Positions 14,960-22,928 of a stretch of 36,609 nt of DNA are shown piece after piece. Below the pieces are notes generated by a model. That model did no database searches. It had not been told where the DNA came from and saw only the letters and a program-made list of their open reading frames with translations. Positions within the stretch are counted from its first letter, which is position 1. Each line of letters begins with the position of its first letter. Position numbers and translations under genes: made by a program. The stretch comes from Sinorhizobium shofinae (GTDB taxonomy: Bacteria; Pseudomonadota; Alphaproteobacteria; Rhizobiales; Rhizobiaceae). The stretch lies in the NCBI GenBank assembly GCA_001704765.1, contig MBFK01000159.1:1-36609 (forward strand), in the 5' to 3' direction.

Positions 14960-16036
14960 ATGATGGAACTGGACAGGATAGGTGTAGCGCTCAACGGGGT
15001 GCGCAAGAGCTATGGCGCGCTGCAGGTCGTTCATGGCATTGATCTGACGATCAAGGACGGAGACTTCGTCGTCTTCGTCGGTCCGTCGGGCTGCGGGAAA
15101 TCGACACTCTTGCGCATGATCGCCGGGCTCGAGGAGGTGAGCGACGGGGAAATCGCCATCAAGGGGCGCGACGTGACGGATCTCGACCCCTCCGAGCGCG
15201 GCATCGCGATGGTCTTTCAGTCCTATGCGCTTTATCCGCACATGAGCGTGCGCGACAACCTCGCATTCGGACTGAAGATGGCGCGTACCGAACGCGCGGA
15301 AATCGAGCGGCGCGTCGAGCAAGCCGCCGAAATCCTCAAGATCAACCACCTGCTCGACCGACGGCCGGGACAGTTGTCGGGGGGCCAGCGCCAGCGCGTG
15401 GCGATCGGCCGGGCAATCGTGCGCAAGCCGGACGTCTTCCTGTTCGACGAGCCGCTCTCCAATCTCGATGCCGAATTGCGCGTCTCGATGCGTGTGGAGA
15501 TCGCGCGACTGCATCGCGAACTCGGCAACACGATGATCTATGTGACGCATGACCAGACGGAGGCGATGACGCTCGCCGACCAGATCGTCATCCTGCGTGA
15601 CGGAAGGATCGAGCAGACCGGCACGCCGCGCGAGGTCTATGAGAACCCCGTCAACACCTTCGTCGCCGGCTTCATCGGCTCGCCGCGCATGAACCTGCTG
15701 GATGCGGAATGGAGAGGCTCGGGAAAAGTGCAGCTTGCCGGCTGCGTGATCGAGGCCTGTTTGGCCTCGCTTCGGCCCGGCGAAAGGATCGTCTTCGGCA
15801 TGCGGCCCGAGGATATCAGGATCGTCGCCAGCGGACCCGATGCGGTGCAGGCGACCGTGGAATTCACCGAATATCTCGGTGGCACGCGCTATGTCTATTG
15901 CAGGCTCGGCGATGCGCAAAATGTCGTGGTGGAATTGCGGGAAGGCGACGACATCCCGCCAGGATCGACGGTATGGCTGACGACGCCGCGCGAGCGTCGG
16001 CGGTACTTCGACGGCAGGGGCGCGCGGATTGGCTGA
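14960..16036 (+). CDS. ABC sugar transporter ATP-binding protein (UgpC/MsmK type)
   Basis: A 358-residue ATPase of the carbohydrate-uptake CUT1 class. Walker A G-P-S-G-C-G-K-S-T is at residues 41-49, Q-loop at Q87, signature L-S-G-G-Q-R-Q at 139-145, Walker B V-F-L-F-D-E at 159-164 and the switch His at 197. The C-terminal 120 residues form the regulatory OB-fold domain typical of MalK/UgpC (G-M-R-P-E-D-I near residue 277). It begins directly after the GH127 stop and completes the transporter formed with the binding protein and two permeases. Two adjacent ATG codons leave a one-residue uncertainty. Confidence 0.95.
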   Translation: MMELDRIGVALNGVRKSYGALQVVHGIDLTIKDGDFVVFVGPSGCGKSTLLRMIAGLEEVSDGEIAIKGRDVTDLDPSERGIAMVFQSYALYPHMSVRDNLAFGLKMARTERAEIERRVEQAAEILKINHLLDRRPGQLSGGQRQRVAIGRAIVRKPDVFLFDEPLSNLDAELRVSMRVEIARLHRELGNTMIYVTHDQTEAMTLADQIVILRDGRIEQTGTPREVYENPVNTFVAGFIGSPRMNLLDAEWRGSGKVQLAGCVIEACLASLRPGERIVFGMRPEDIRIVASGPDAVQATVEFTEYLGGTRYVYCRLGDAQNVVVELREGDDIPPGSTVWLTTPRERRRYFDGRGARIG

Positions 16037-16098
16037 CCCTCGAGGGGAGGCGGCGGGGGGAGGCGCATCAAGCATAGCCGAAGCGCGCACGCCTCGCG

Positions 16099-16314
16099 TT
16101 ACAAATGCGCAAGGCCCCGATAGCGGGTTGGAATGCCCGCGGCCTCATGGCATCTGGCCAAGCGTTCCAGCCAACAAGCCAGCTCCTCCGGGATCTCTGC
16201 CTGACCGCTTTCGATGGCCTCGACCCACGAGAGCTGGCATTGGAGTGCGGATGTGAGATCGATCGTCGTCCACCTCAAACTGGCGAGACATTCGGCAAAA
16301 CGTTCGGGCGTCAT
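16099..16314 (-). CDS. Small helix-turn-helix protein
   Basis: A 71-residue protein beginning M-T-P-E-R-F-A-E-C-L-A-S-L-R-W-T. It resembles the short XRE-like DNA-binding proteins of Rhizobiales: first helix 4-13, second helix D-L-T-S-A-L-Q-C, third helix W-V-E-A-I-E-S-G, then E-I-P-E-E-L-A-C-W-L-E-R-L-A-R-C-H. The recognition helix is atypical, so DNA binding is probable rather than sure. It is transcribed away from a truncated AbiEii-like gene. Confidence 0.62.
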   Translation of the reverse strand: MTPERFAECLASLRWTTIDLTSALQCQLSWVEAIESGQAEIPEELACWLERLARCHEAAGIPTRYRGLAHL

Positions 16315-16471
16315 CGGGCAGGGTTCTTCGTTCGAATGCTTGCGCGTCGAATTGGCGCCATTGCTGTCTATCGACCACTCTGCCGTAATGTGGGTTCCTT
16401 TGGTAACAGGCTGGTGTCAGTCGCGCCTCCTGCGTGGCGAGTGAACACCTTTCGGAAAGGCCTTTGAGCAA

Positions 16472-16618
16472 ATGGCAACCATTCGCGACCAGTTGCTTGA
16501 AAGGTTGAAAACCGTCGCCATAGCGCTCGGCGATGACCTACGCGATCGGCTGGTCTTTGTGGGCGGCTGTACGACCGCCCTTTTACGCGTCGGCCATTTT
16601 CTTTCCTGCGGTCGCTAG
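16472..16618 (+). pseudogene. Truncated AbiEii-type nucleotidyltransferase
   Basis: A 48-codon open frame whose first 37 residues match the start of AbiEii/AbiGii-toxin-family nucleotidyltransferases: L-L-E-R-L-K-T-V-A-I-A-L-G-D-D-L-R-D-R-L-V-F and then V-G-G-C-T-T-A-L-L, the first part of the nucleotidyltransferase G-G motif. After that the sequence becomes unrelated and stops at TAG 16616, so the catalytic D-x-D and the rest of the protein (normally over 200 residues) are absent. It is a 5' fragment left after deletion or insertion. The family link is from memory of the motif. Confidence 0.6.
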
Positions 16619-16859
16619 GGGAAGGCCAGGGGCTGCGCCTCTGCCCGGCGGCCGGCCATTCGGAGCACGAAATCCGAGCACTGGGACGGGCGCTTAATGG
16701 CGTCCTCGACAGAATGGCACTTTCCCGGTTTGATGGTCGAGATCGGCGTCATGCCAAGTGCGATCCATTTAGCAGCGACGTTTCCCCGGCACCGTGCACG
16801 GTAAGGGCGATTTTTTCGTGCCTGAAATCCGTTCGATTTCACGTCGACGGTGTCTTGCT
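16619..16859. other. Sequence following the truncated nucleotidyltransferase
   Basis: About 240 bp with no supported gene on either strand. It probably holds decayed sequence brought next to the AbiEii fragment. A short CCGTGCACGG palindrome lies at 16792-16801, without further structure. Confidence 0.3.
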
Positions 16860-17339
16860 TTAATGTTTATCGCGATGCCGGCTGCTGGCCACGGCGGCAG
16901 AGGAAGTTGTGCGTTCGATGGGATTTTTCGCACTGAAGGTCTGTCGTCTTTCTTCGGCAATCTCCAAGTTGCGGACGGCCGACATGGCTACCTCGAGGTG
17001 AGCTTCCATCTTAATCAACCGTTTCCGCATGGAAAGTGCCGCGGCTGAAACCAGCAAGGTATTGGCGACAATAACAACAACTGCCCCTGCAAGACCCTCG
17101 ATGCCAAGCAGAATCAACGTAATAGCCCCGATGAACACCGCAAGGGCGCTGTATCTCAGGACCCGGCCACCCCTTAGAAAGAGTACCAAGGGTAAAGTAG
17201 CCAACAGTACCAGAACGATTCCGGACTTGTCCGCTAACCAACCGGCGCGCTCTGAAGCAAATTCAATGAGAGTGTCCATATCAAACCCAGGCTCGCCAAG
17301 ATCGTTGAAGTTTACCATCTGATCGACCTGGAACTCCAT
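16860..17339 (-). CDS. Hypothetical membrane protein next to the polysaccharide cluster
   Basis: A 159-residue protein with three hydrophobic helices (about residues 40-56, 62-80 and 82-101). It has an acidic N-terminal part and a basic, Ser/Thr-rich soluble C-terminal tail with a helix (K-M-E-A-H-L-E-V-A-M-S-A-V-R-N-L-E-I-A-E-E-R-R). I recognise no family. It is transcribed divergently from the co-polymerase gene, so a role in the same cluster is possible but unproven. There is an ATG eight codons downstream as alternative start. Confidence 0.6.
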   Translation of the reverse strand: MEFQVDQMVNFNDLGEPGFDMDTLIEFASERAGWLADKSGIVLVLLATLPLVLFLRGGRVLRYSALAVFIGAITLILLGIEGLAGAVVVIVANTLLVSAAALSMRKRLIKMEAHLEVAMSAVRNLEIAEERRQTFSAKNPIERTTSSAAVASSRHRDKH

Positions 17340-17825
17340 GGGGACTCTTCGGCTCTCCGGCTGAAAGAGGCCTTCACAAATTCTTCACCGCGAATGGTTA
17401 CGATGGTGCGCGGACGGCATCCCGTGTTCGGCCGTCTGAGCCTGGTTCGACGATTAACACTTTTGCGACGCTGGTAGTCAGCAGTCTGATCCGCGTATGC
17501 CCCGGTGGGGTCATTCCACTGTTGTGGTATCCGCTTTCAACCTTTTTGCACGTCGATCGACAAAAAGTGCTCGTCGCCTCATAAATTGCCTCAACTTACT
17601 ACGCACTAGTGCTGATGGCACGGATATCCGCGAACCTGATATGCTCTCAAGCTCGATCGGTCAACGGCAGCGAGCAAGGCGACCTGGATGTGCGAGGATC
17701 AGGGCGCGGATCCTAAGGTTCACGCGTGTGAGTACGGCTGTCCCTAGACGATCGTGTACTGCAGGCCCTTCCGCTGGTCCAGGACTGGCGGAACTTATCG
17801 TTGTTGATATTTTAAGGATTTGGAG
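17340..17825. other. Divergent intergenic region before the polysaccharide cluster
   Basis: About 485 bp with no supported gene. It should contain the promoters of the membrane protein (minus) and the co-polymerase (plus). I could not pick out a convincing -35/-10 pair; a TGGCAC-like sequence near 17614 does not have correct sigma54 spacing. Confidence 0.4.
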
Positions 17826-19919
17826 ATGCAGAGCTCGACCGACAGTGCGATGGTAATACCGGAGCCGGCACTGCTCGATGTGAGAGAAATTGTCGATTTC
17901 CTTCTCCGGAGATGGAAGTTTATACTCTGTATTTCTACAGTAACGTTTGGATTGTTTGTTGGGGCCTCCTTTGTAGTAAGTCCATCGTATACAGCGGTTT
18001 CGCGAATACTGCTTGATGCCCCTAAAGATTATATTTTATCGCAGGATGCAGGAACTGAACTGCGCGACAATACAACGTTCATCGAAAGTGAGATTGCCGT
18101 TCTGACGTCCGCTTCGCTGCTTCAGAAGGTCGTCGATAGCGAGAAGCTCATGGAAGACCTCGATGCTGGTGCGGAAGCCTTGGAATGGCTTAATGGCGCG
18201 CTCGAGGTTTCGCGCGTCGGACTTGCAGACGTGATTGAGCTTTCTGTGACCACTCAAGATCCGGAAGAGGCGGCATCTCTCGCGAACGCGATTGCTAAGG
18301 CCTATGTGGCAGACCGCATCGAGTCCCGGTATGAGGGAGCAAAGAAAGCCTCCACATGGCTTAGCGAGCGAGCAGAAGTTCTGCGCGAGGAATTGAGCCG
18401 TTCGGAGGACGCCGTCCAGAAATTCCGCATGGAGCACAAGCTGCTAGCGACACAGTCAGGAAGCCTGACCGAGCAGCAACTTTCTGAACTGAATATCGCG
18501 CTCATTAACGCTCGCGCCGAATTGACGACAAAGCGTTCCAAGTTTGAACAGGCGGAGAAACTGCTTCGGACGGGCGGAGACGCTCAGACGATACCCGACG
18601 TATTGCAATCGGATGTTGTTAGTGCGCTGCGCGCTCAGCAGTCTGTGGTGACGCGTAAGGAAGCCGACCTTCTGTTGCGATACGGCGAACTTCATCCGGA
18701 GGTAATGACTGCCCAAGCGGAGCGCCGCGACATCGAGCAACAGATCGCCGCCGAGATCCGCCGTCTCATTGGCAATCTCAGAAATGAGGCCGAAGCGGCC
18801 GAAGCCCGCGAGGCTGCGCTGGCCCGGGCCCTCGCGTCGGTATCCAGCCAATCAGAGATCGAAGATCAGGTTGGCGTGCAGTTGCGTGATCTGGAGAGGA
18901 TTGCCGCTGCGAATAAGGAGCTCTTCCAGACATTCCTGTCACGCGCCAAGATCGCCGAGGAAAAATCCACGCTGCTCAACAGCGGCGTGCGCGTGATTAC
19001 GCATGCAGTTGTTCCGCCTGAGCCAAGCTTCCCGAACAGGCCGCTTTTTGCGGCGTTGGGCGCGGTTTTTGGCGTCGCATTAGGGGGCGCCGGGGCCCTT
19101 CTTCGTGAGCTTTTTTCATCCGGATTTATCGCAAGGCGCCAGGTGGAAGAGACATTGGCAGTTCCGGTTCTTGCCTCCATGCCGAGAATGACGGAGTGGT
19201 CGAGAACGACGAACTCCAAGGCGCAGCCTGTGGCGTATCTGGGGCACAAACCCTTGTCCAGATATAGCGAAGCCGTGCGGCGACTTCGCCTGGGTATTGA
19301 CGGCATACCCGAGACGGTTCGCAAGCGGCACGTCACTCTGGTCACGTCGGCGATGCCGGGCGAAGGCAAAACGACTCTTGTGTTGAGCCTGGCCTGTTCC
19401 GCGGCCGCCGACGGCGAGCGCGTCCTTGTCATTGACGCGGATTTGCGGGTTTCAGCTGCCACGAAGTTCTTTGGCATGGCGGAAAAGGTTGGTTTGGTCG
19501 ACCTTTTGACTTTGCCGATCAAACCCGCCAAAGCAATCCATCTGGATGAGTGCTCCGGAATTCACGTTCTGCCTGCGGGTGCGAAGACGCTGAATCCTCC
19601 AGCGCTTCTAGCCTCGCCGCGGATGCGTTTGATCCTTGATGAGCTCCGGGGAACTTACGACACCGTGATCATCGATGCGCCGCCCGTGGGGCCTGCGGCC
19701 GATGCCTCCATCTTGGGGCGCCATGCCGAGAAAGTGGTCTTTGTCGTGAAGTGGCGGGAAACCTCTCGTGAAGTCGTGGCTGAGGCGATTCGGCATCTCG
19801 GCGGTCGTTCCAGGATCGCCGGCATCGCCCTGACTATGGTTGATGAGCCGAAGCTACCGAGATATGGCCGCTACGTATCCATCGAGGGAAATGTGTCGGA
19901 TGGATACTACACAAATTAA
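17826..19919 (+). CDS. Polysaccharide co-polymerase/BY-kinase (ExoP/Wzc-like)
   Basis: A 697-residue inner-membrane protein controlling chain length and export of a surface polysaccharide. A Wzz domain begins at D-V-R-E-I-V-D-F-L-L-R-R-W (residues about 20-32) with TM1 at 33-54. A long periplasmic coiled coil spans about 170-370, and TM2 lies at about 405-428. The cytosolic tyrosine kinase domain has Walker A (S-A-M-P-G-E-G-K-T-T, Lys515), Walker A' (V-L-V-I-D-A-D-L-R) and Walker B (V-I-I-D-A-P-P, Asp617). The last 20 residues contain four Tyr, the autophosphorylation cluster expected for this class. I chose ATG 17826 with AAGGA upstream. It heads the cluster; the export partner is the ExoF-like protein further on. 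Confidence 0.92.
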   Translation: MQSSTDSAMVIPEPALLDVREIVDFLLRRWKFILCISTVTFGLFVGASFVVSPSYTAVSRILLDAPKDYILSQDAGTELRDNTTFIESEIAVLTSASLLQKVVDSEKLMEDLDAGAEALEWLNGALEVSRVGLADVIELSVTTQDPEEAASLANAIAKAYVADRIESRYEGAKKASTWLSERAEVLREELSRSEDAVQKFRMEHKLLATQSGSLTEQQLSELNIALINARAELTTKRSKFEQAEKLLRTGGDAQTIPDVLQSDVVSALRAQQSVVTRKEADLLLRYGELHPEVMTAQAERRDIEQQIAAEIRRLIGNLRNEAEAAEAREAALARALASVSSQSEIEDQVGVQLRDLERIAAANKELFQTFLSRAKIAEEKSTLLNSGVRVITHAVVPPEPSFPNRPLFAALGAVFGVALGGAGALLRELFSSGFIARRQVEETLAVPVLASMPRMTEWSRTTNSKAQPVAYLGHKPLSRYSEAVRRLRLGIDGIPETVRKRHVTLVTSAMPGEGKTTLVLSLACSAAADGERVLVIDADLRVSAATKFFGMAEKVGLVDLLTLPIKPAKAIHLDECSGIHVLPAGAKTLNPPALLASPRMRLILDELRGTYDTVIIDAPPVGPAADASILGRHAEKVVFVVKWRETSREVVAEAIRHLGGRSRIAGIALTMVDEPKLPRYGRYVSIEGNVSDGYYTN

Positions 19920-20107
19920 TGGAAACAATTCTCGTGGCATGAATTAAAAACGCAAATTCGAGTATGTTTACTGTTTTAGTGATTGTTGAACCAGAAGAAT
20001 AAGCAATAATATTAAATCTAAACTCTAGAAATACAATATTAATTGGCCGTGCTGGCAATTTTTTTACTTCGTATGCCTGATGCGGCCTCCAGGGATTTTG
20101 AGGGGCG
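19920..20107. promoter_or_regulatory. AT-rich leader before the antiterminator gene
   Basis: A markedly AT-rich 188-bp interval in a GC-rich neighbourhood, with AATAATATT and AATATTAATT arms about 30 bp apart. Near its end (about 20040-20066) a small stem with a bulge (ATTgGCC/GGCAAT) runs into seven T residues, an attenuator-like element in front of the NusG-type gene. Such islands are typical targets of the rhizobial silencer MucR; this is an inference. Confidence 0.35.
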
Positions 20108-20674
20108 ATGATGCGGAACGATAACGCACGCTGCGATTCGGTTGCAGAGCCAGTAGAGGCCTTGCACGAGGCACGGAACGCACGTTGGTACGTGGTTCAG
20201 ACACACCAGAATTGCGAGGGCCTGGCCGAAAGGCATCTGTCCTCGCAGAACTTCCGGACTTACCTGCCTAAGCGACAGCGTACTGTCCGCCATGCGCGCA
20301 GTATCAGGACAGTTTTCGGCGCGTACTTTGATTGCTACCTTTTCGTCTCACTGGATATTCGAAAGCAGAGATGGTCCCCGATCAACTCGACTGTGGGAGT
20401 GCGAAAGCTCGTTGCGAGTGATCGCTCGCCGATACCTGTTCCGTATGGGGTTGTCGAGTCTCTAATCTTGGCTACAGATGAAGAAGGGTTCCTTCATCCG
20501 AAGAACCTACTGGAGCCAGGGCAGACAATTCGGGTCGCAGATGGCCCCTTCGCAGATCAGCTAGGCACTCTGGATTATGTTGGGCGATCTGGAGCGGTAA
20601 GAGTTCTGTTGGATATTATGAATCGTTCTGTCCCGATATATATAAATAGAGATAAATGCTTGATAATTAACTGA
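20108..20674 (+). CDS. NusG/RfaH-type transcription antiterminator
   Basis: A 188-residue specialised NusG paralog. The NGN domain begins at R-W-Y-V-V-Q-T-H-Q-N-C-E (residues about 26-37) and continues with A-E-R-H-L and Y-L-P-K-R. V-F-G-A-Y-F-D-C-Y-L-F-V matches the family's F-P-x-Y-L-F-V core. The C-terminal KOW domain is G-Q-T-I-R-V-A-D-G-P-F-A-D-Q-L-G-T-L near residue 140. Such proteins bind RNA polymerase and let it pass terminators in long polysaccharide operons. It has an N-terminal extension of about 25 residues. Codon use is less GC-rich than in neighbouring genes, a hint of transfer. Two adjacent ATG codons leave the start open by one residue. Confidence 0.9.
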   Translation: MMRNDNARCDSVAEPVEALHEARNARWYVVQTHQNCEGLAERHLSSQNFRTYLPKRQRTVRHARSIRTVFGAYFDCYLFVSLDIRKQRWSPINSTVGVRKLVASDRSPIPVPYGVVESLILATDEEGFLHPKNLLEPGQTIRVADGPFADQLGTLDYVGRSGAVRVLLDIMNRSVPIYINRDKCLIIN

Positions 20675-20686
20675 TTATAGTATAAT
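20660..20686 (+). promoter_or_regulatory. Sigma70-like promoter at the end of the antiterminator gene
   Basis: TTGATA at 20660-20665 and TATAAT at 20681-20686 (spacing 15) inside an AT-rich patch. It would start a leader transcript near 20693 that runs through a hairpin and an ops-like motif into the kinase and glycosyltransferase genes. Confidence 0.45.
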
Positions 20687-21153
20687 AACATTAATTAGTG
20701 CAAAGACTGTTCTTGATTGCAAGGCATTTTTTCAGCTTAGGTGAGTTGATGCGACTCACCCTCGCTGCGGTAGCATGGAAAAAACATGCGAGTCTTTTTG
20801 AGGACAGAGTGCGGCGGCCGTCCTGCCACAATCCAAATCTCATGGTCATCAGCACATCGTTCGATCTGGGCGTCGGCGAGAGGAATGTGTGGCCGGACGA
20901 GAGCCAACCGACGCAAGCCAGCCAAGGCGTTCATGGCGTCCCCTCCAGGCCTCGAGCGATGCAAGTAAATGACGCTCATCGTGATCAATTGCAGGAACCC
21001 CATGCACCCGCGCACGACCAAACACGGAATTACAGCAAGCTTTTGCAGGATTGGGCATGGCCTTGCCATCGAAGGCTTTGCCGCTGGCCGTTTGAAGCCA
21101 AGGCTGAAGTTTGGCGGCCAAGCGCGCAATCTTGATAGTCACGGGGACTCAGC
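20675..21153. other. Leader region of 479 bp before the kinase-fusion gene
   Basis: No supported gene. It contains the TATAAT element, the 7-bp hairpin at 20740-20760 and the ops-like motif at 20767-20776, and ends with GGGGAC before the ATG at 21154. Open frames on both strands here have no recognisable product. Confidence 0.5.
20740..20776 (+). promoter_or_regulatory. Hairpin plus ops-like element in the polysaccharide leader
   Basis: GGTGAGT and ACTCACC form a perfect 7-bp stem with a 7-nt loop (20740-20760). Six bases later GCGGTAGCAT (20767-20776) matches ten of the eleven positions of the enterobacterial RfaH recognition element (GGCGGTAGYNT). It lies about 100 bp after the gene for the RfaH/NusG-like protein. 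Confidence 0.4.
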
Positions 21154-22758
21154 ATGAACCTGCAGCAAGCTCTTGTCCGGCGCCGGAAGGCGGCCAGGAA
21201 GACAACGGTGCCGGCGACGCCGGACGAGATGAGAGACGCGGCATCTTCCGCCGCCGAGGCGACCACAAGCGGCGGGGCATTGCCGATAGCCGCGCCGCTG
21301 TTTCGGGCGCTGGATGCCGCCGGGGTAAGATATGGGATCGTTCAGGATCTCGTCAGCCTGCCCGATGCCCTAGCCGGCCGGGACGATATGGATGTGCTTC
21401 TGGACAAGCAGGACTATCCGGTTTTTTGCTCGATTATGGCCGAACTGCACGGTCTGCGCGGCGTGAGCCTCTCCTGCTATGACAATGTCTGCGCCGGCAG
21501 AGAGGACTGGTTCATCCCTGATTTTTCGCGGGGTGCCTATGTCCATCTCGACCTGCACATCGGCATCCGGGTCGGCTGGGAGTTTCGGAAGCGTTATCTG
21601 GCGTTCGATTATGCGGCAATAGCGCGATGGGAGCGGATTTCTGTGGAGGGAATATCCATCCCGATCGTTTCTCCTGAGGACGAGATTCGGATAGCGATCG
21701 CCCGTTTCGCGTTTCGTGTTTGGACACGCCCGTGGACGCGATGGGTCGCTGTGCCGGGTGATTGGAAGGACCAGCTTTCGCGTTTGCCTTCTCAGCCCGG
21801 CGAGCAGGGTTCGCACCTCGTCGAATATAATTCTGGCCGTGGCGAGACTATGAGCTGCAGAATTCGGCCAACCGAGGACGGCTTTGTGGTGCACTGCACA
21901 GATCTAGCCAGGCTCCGGCGTTCGATCCGCCACAGCTGCGGGTTCTCAAGAGGCAGTGGGCTCACGGATGCAATGGTCCATTTCATCCGCAAGACCTCCT
22001 ATCTTTCGCTGAGGCTCCTGGGACGGCTGGTGCCGGGCGCCGTTCCAGCAAAAAGGCGCCCTTCAGCTGGCGGACTCGTGGTGGCCCTTGTCGCACCGGA
22101 TGGACTGGGAAAGAGCACGCAAGTCGATCTGCTGACGCGGATATTCCGATGGAAGTTCGGCTGCGCGCAAGCCTATGTCGGAACCGGCGAGGGCAGGGGA
22201 TGGTGGTTCCGCAAGGGGCTGCAGCATCTGGTTACTCCGCGCCGGCGCCAATTCAAGGCGATGATCCAGCGCGACCGCGAGGAGTCGCGAAGCGGGGCAA
22301 AGGGGAAAGTACTCGCGGCGGGGCTGGCATTGTGGGGCGTTCTGATTGCGATCGAAAGATACGCGGTCGTGAAGCGTGCGCATCGATGGGCAACGCGCGG
22401 CCTGATTGTTATCAGTGACCGGTGGCCGCAAGCGGTGCGCGAGGGGTATTTGGACGGGCCAATGATCCCGCCGAACCTATCGTTCATCCCCGGTCTGGCA
22501 ACGCTGGCTCGGCTTGAACAGAAACTTTACCAAAAGATGGACGCATGCAAGCCGCATCTGACTCTGCACCTCGTCTCCGATTTTGCTGTTTCCCAGAGGC
22601 GAAAGCCGGGAGAAATCAGCAAAGAAGGTTTTGAGGCTCGGATGTTGCTGATGGCCGAGCTTCGAGCTCTGGACAAGGACATTCGGGCCATCGACGCAAG
22701 CGGCAGTGCGGAGGCGGTCAATCGGGATCTTTTCAAGCAGATCTGGCTGTCTTTGTAG
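21154..22758 (+). CDS. Nucleotidyltransferase-like/thymidylate-kinase-like fusion protein
   Basis: A 534-residue cytosolic protein with two parts. The N-terminal part (about 45-210) resembles the NTP_transf_5 type nucleotidyltransferase fold, with D-D-M-D-V-L-L as the putative metal-binding D-x-D (near residue 77), H-L-D-L-H and V-S-P-E-D-E. The C-terminal part (from about 308) is a thymidylate-kinase-like P-loop domain: A-P-D-G-L-G-K-S-T at 314-322 and the D-R motif V-I-S-D-R-W-P at 419-425. Similar fusions occur in polysaccharide gene clusters and may phosphorylate a sugar or lipid group; the substrate is unknown. It is the first gene after the antitermination leader. The ATG at 21154 has GGGGAC upstream. 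Confidence 0.75.
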   Translation: MNLQQALVRRRKAARKTTVPATPDEMRDAASSAAEATTSGGALPIAAPLFRALDAAGVRYGIVQDLVSLPDALAGRDDMDVLLDKQDYPVFCSIMAELHGLRGVSLSCYDNVCAGREDWFIPDFSRGAYVHLDLHIGIRVGWEFRKRYLAFDYAAIARWERISVEGISIPIVSPEDEIRIAIARFAFRVWTRPWTRWVAVPGDWKDQLSRLPSQPGEQGSHLVEYNSGRGETMSCRIRPTEDGFVVHCTDLARLRRSIRHSCGFSRGSGLTDAMVHFIRKTSYLSLRLLGRLVPGAVPAKRRPSAGGLVVALVAPDGLGKSTQVDLLTRIFRWKFGCAQAYVGTGEGRGWWFRKGLQHLVTPRRRQFKAMIQRDREESRSGAKGKVLAAGLALWGVLIAIERYAVVKRAHRWATRGLIVISDRWPQAVREGYLDGPMIPPNLSFIPGLATLARLEQKLYQKMDACKPHLTLHLVSDFAVSQRRKPGEISKEGFEARMLLMAELRALDKDIRAIDASGSAEAVNRDLFKQIWLSL

Positions 22759-22928
22759 GGGACAGCGGTCAGCCTTCCAATAATGACACATCAACAGGCG
22801 CGGGGCATGCGGCACTTCGGTAGTGCCGGGGGAAGGGTGCGTCCTCGCAACTCTCTTCTCTTTCCACCCACAGGCTCCTGCCCAAAGGCGTCATCTGCAG
22901 GCATTCAAGCTCGCGGAGATACACCCAA

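Noticed and set aside
14486..16090. A 534-codon open frame on the minus strand opposite the ABC ATPase and the end of GH127.
   Set aside because: It is antisense to a gene with every ATPase motif intact. Its length results from GC-rich codon bias, and its composition (His/Arg/Asp rich) resembles no protein family.
17610..17630. TGGCACGGATATCCGC as a sigma54 promoter before the co-polymerase gene.
   Set aside because: The GG and GC elements are one base too far apart, and the site lies about 200 bp from the start codon.
5045..20970. A 13-base repeat GAGCGATGCAAGT near 5049 and near 20957.
   Set aside because: A 13-mer shared between two places is expected by chance in a window of this size; the flanks do not align.
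20737..21129. Open frames on both strands in the leader between the antiterminator and the kinase-fusion gene.
   Set aside because: No recognisable domain, no ribosome-binding site, and conflict with the promoter, hairpin and ops-like signals. Might hide a decayed gene, but I cannot support it.
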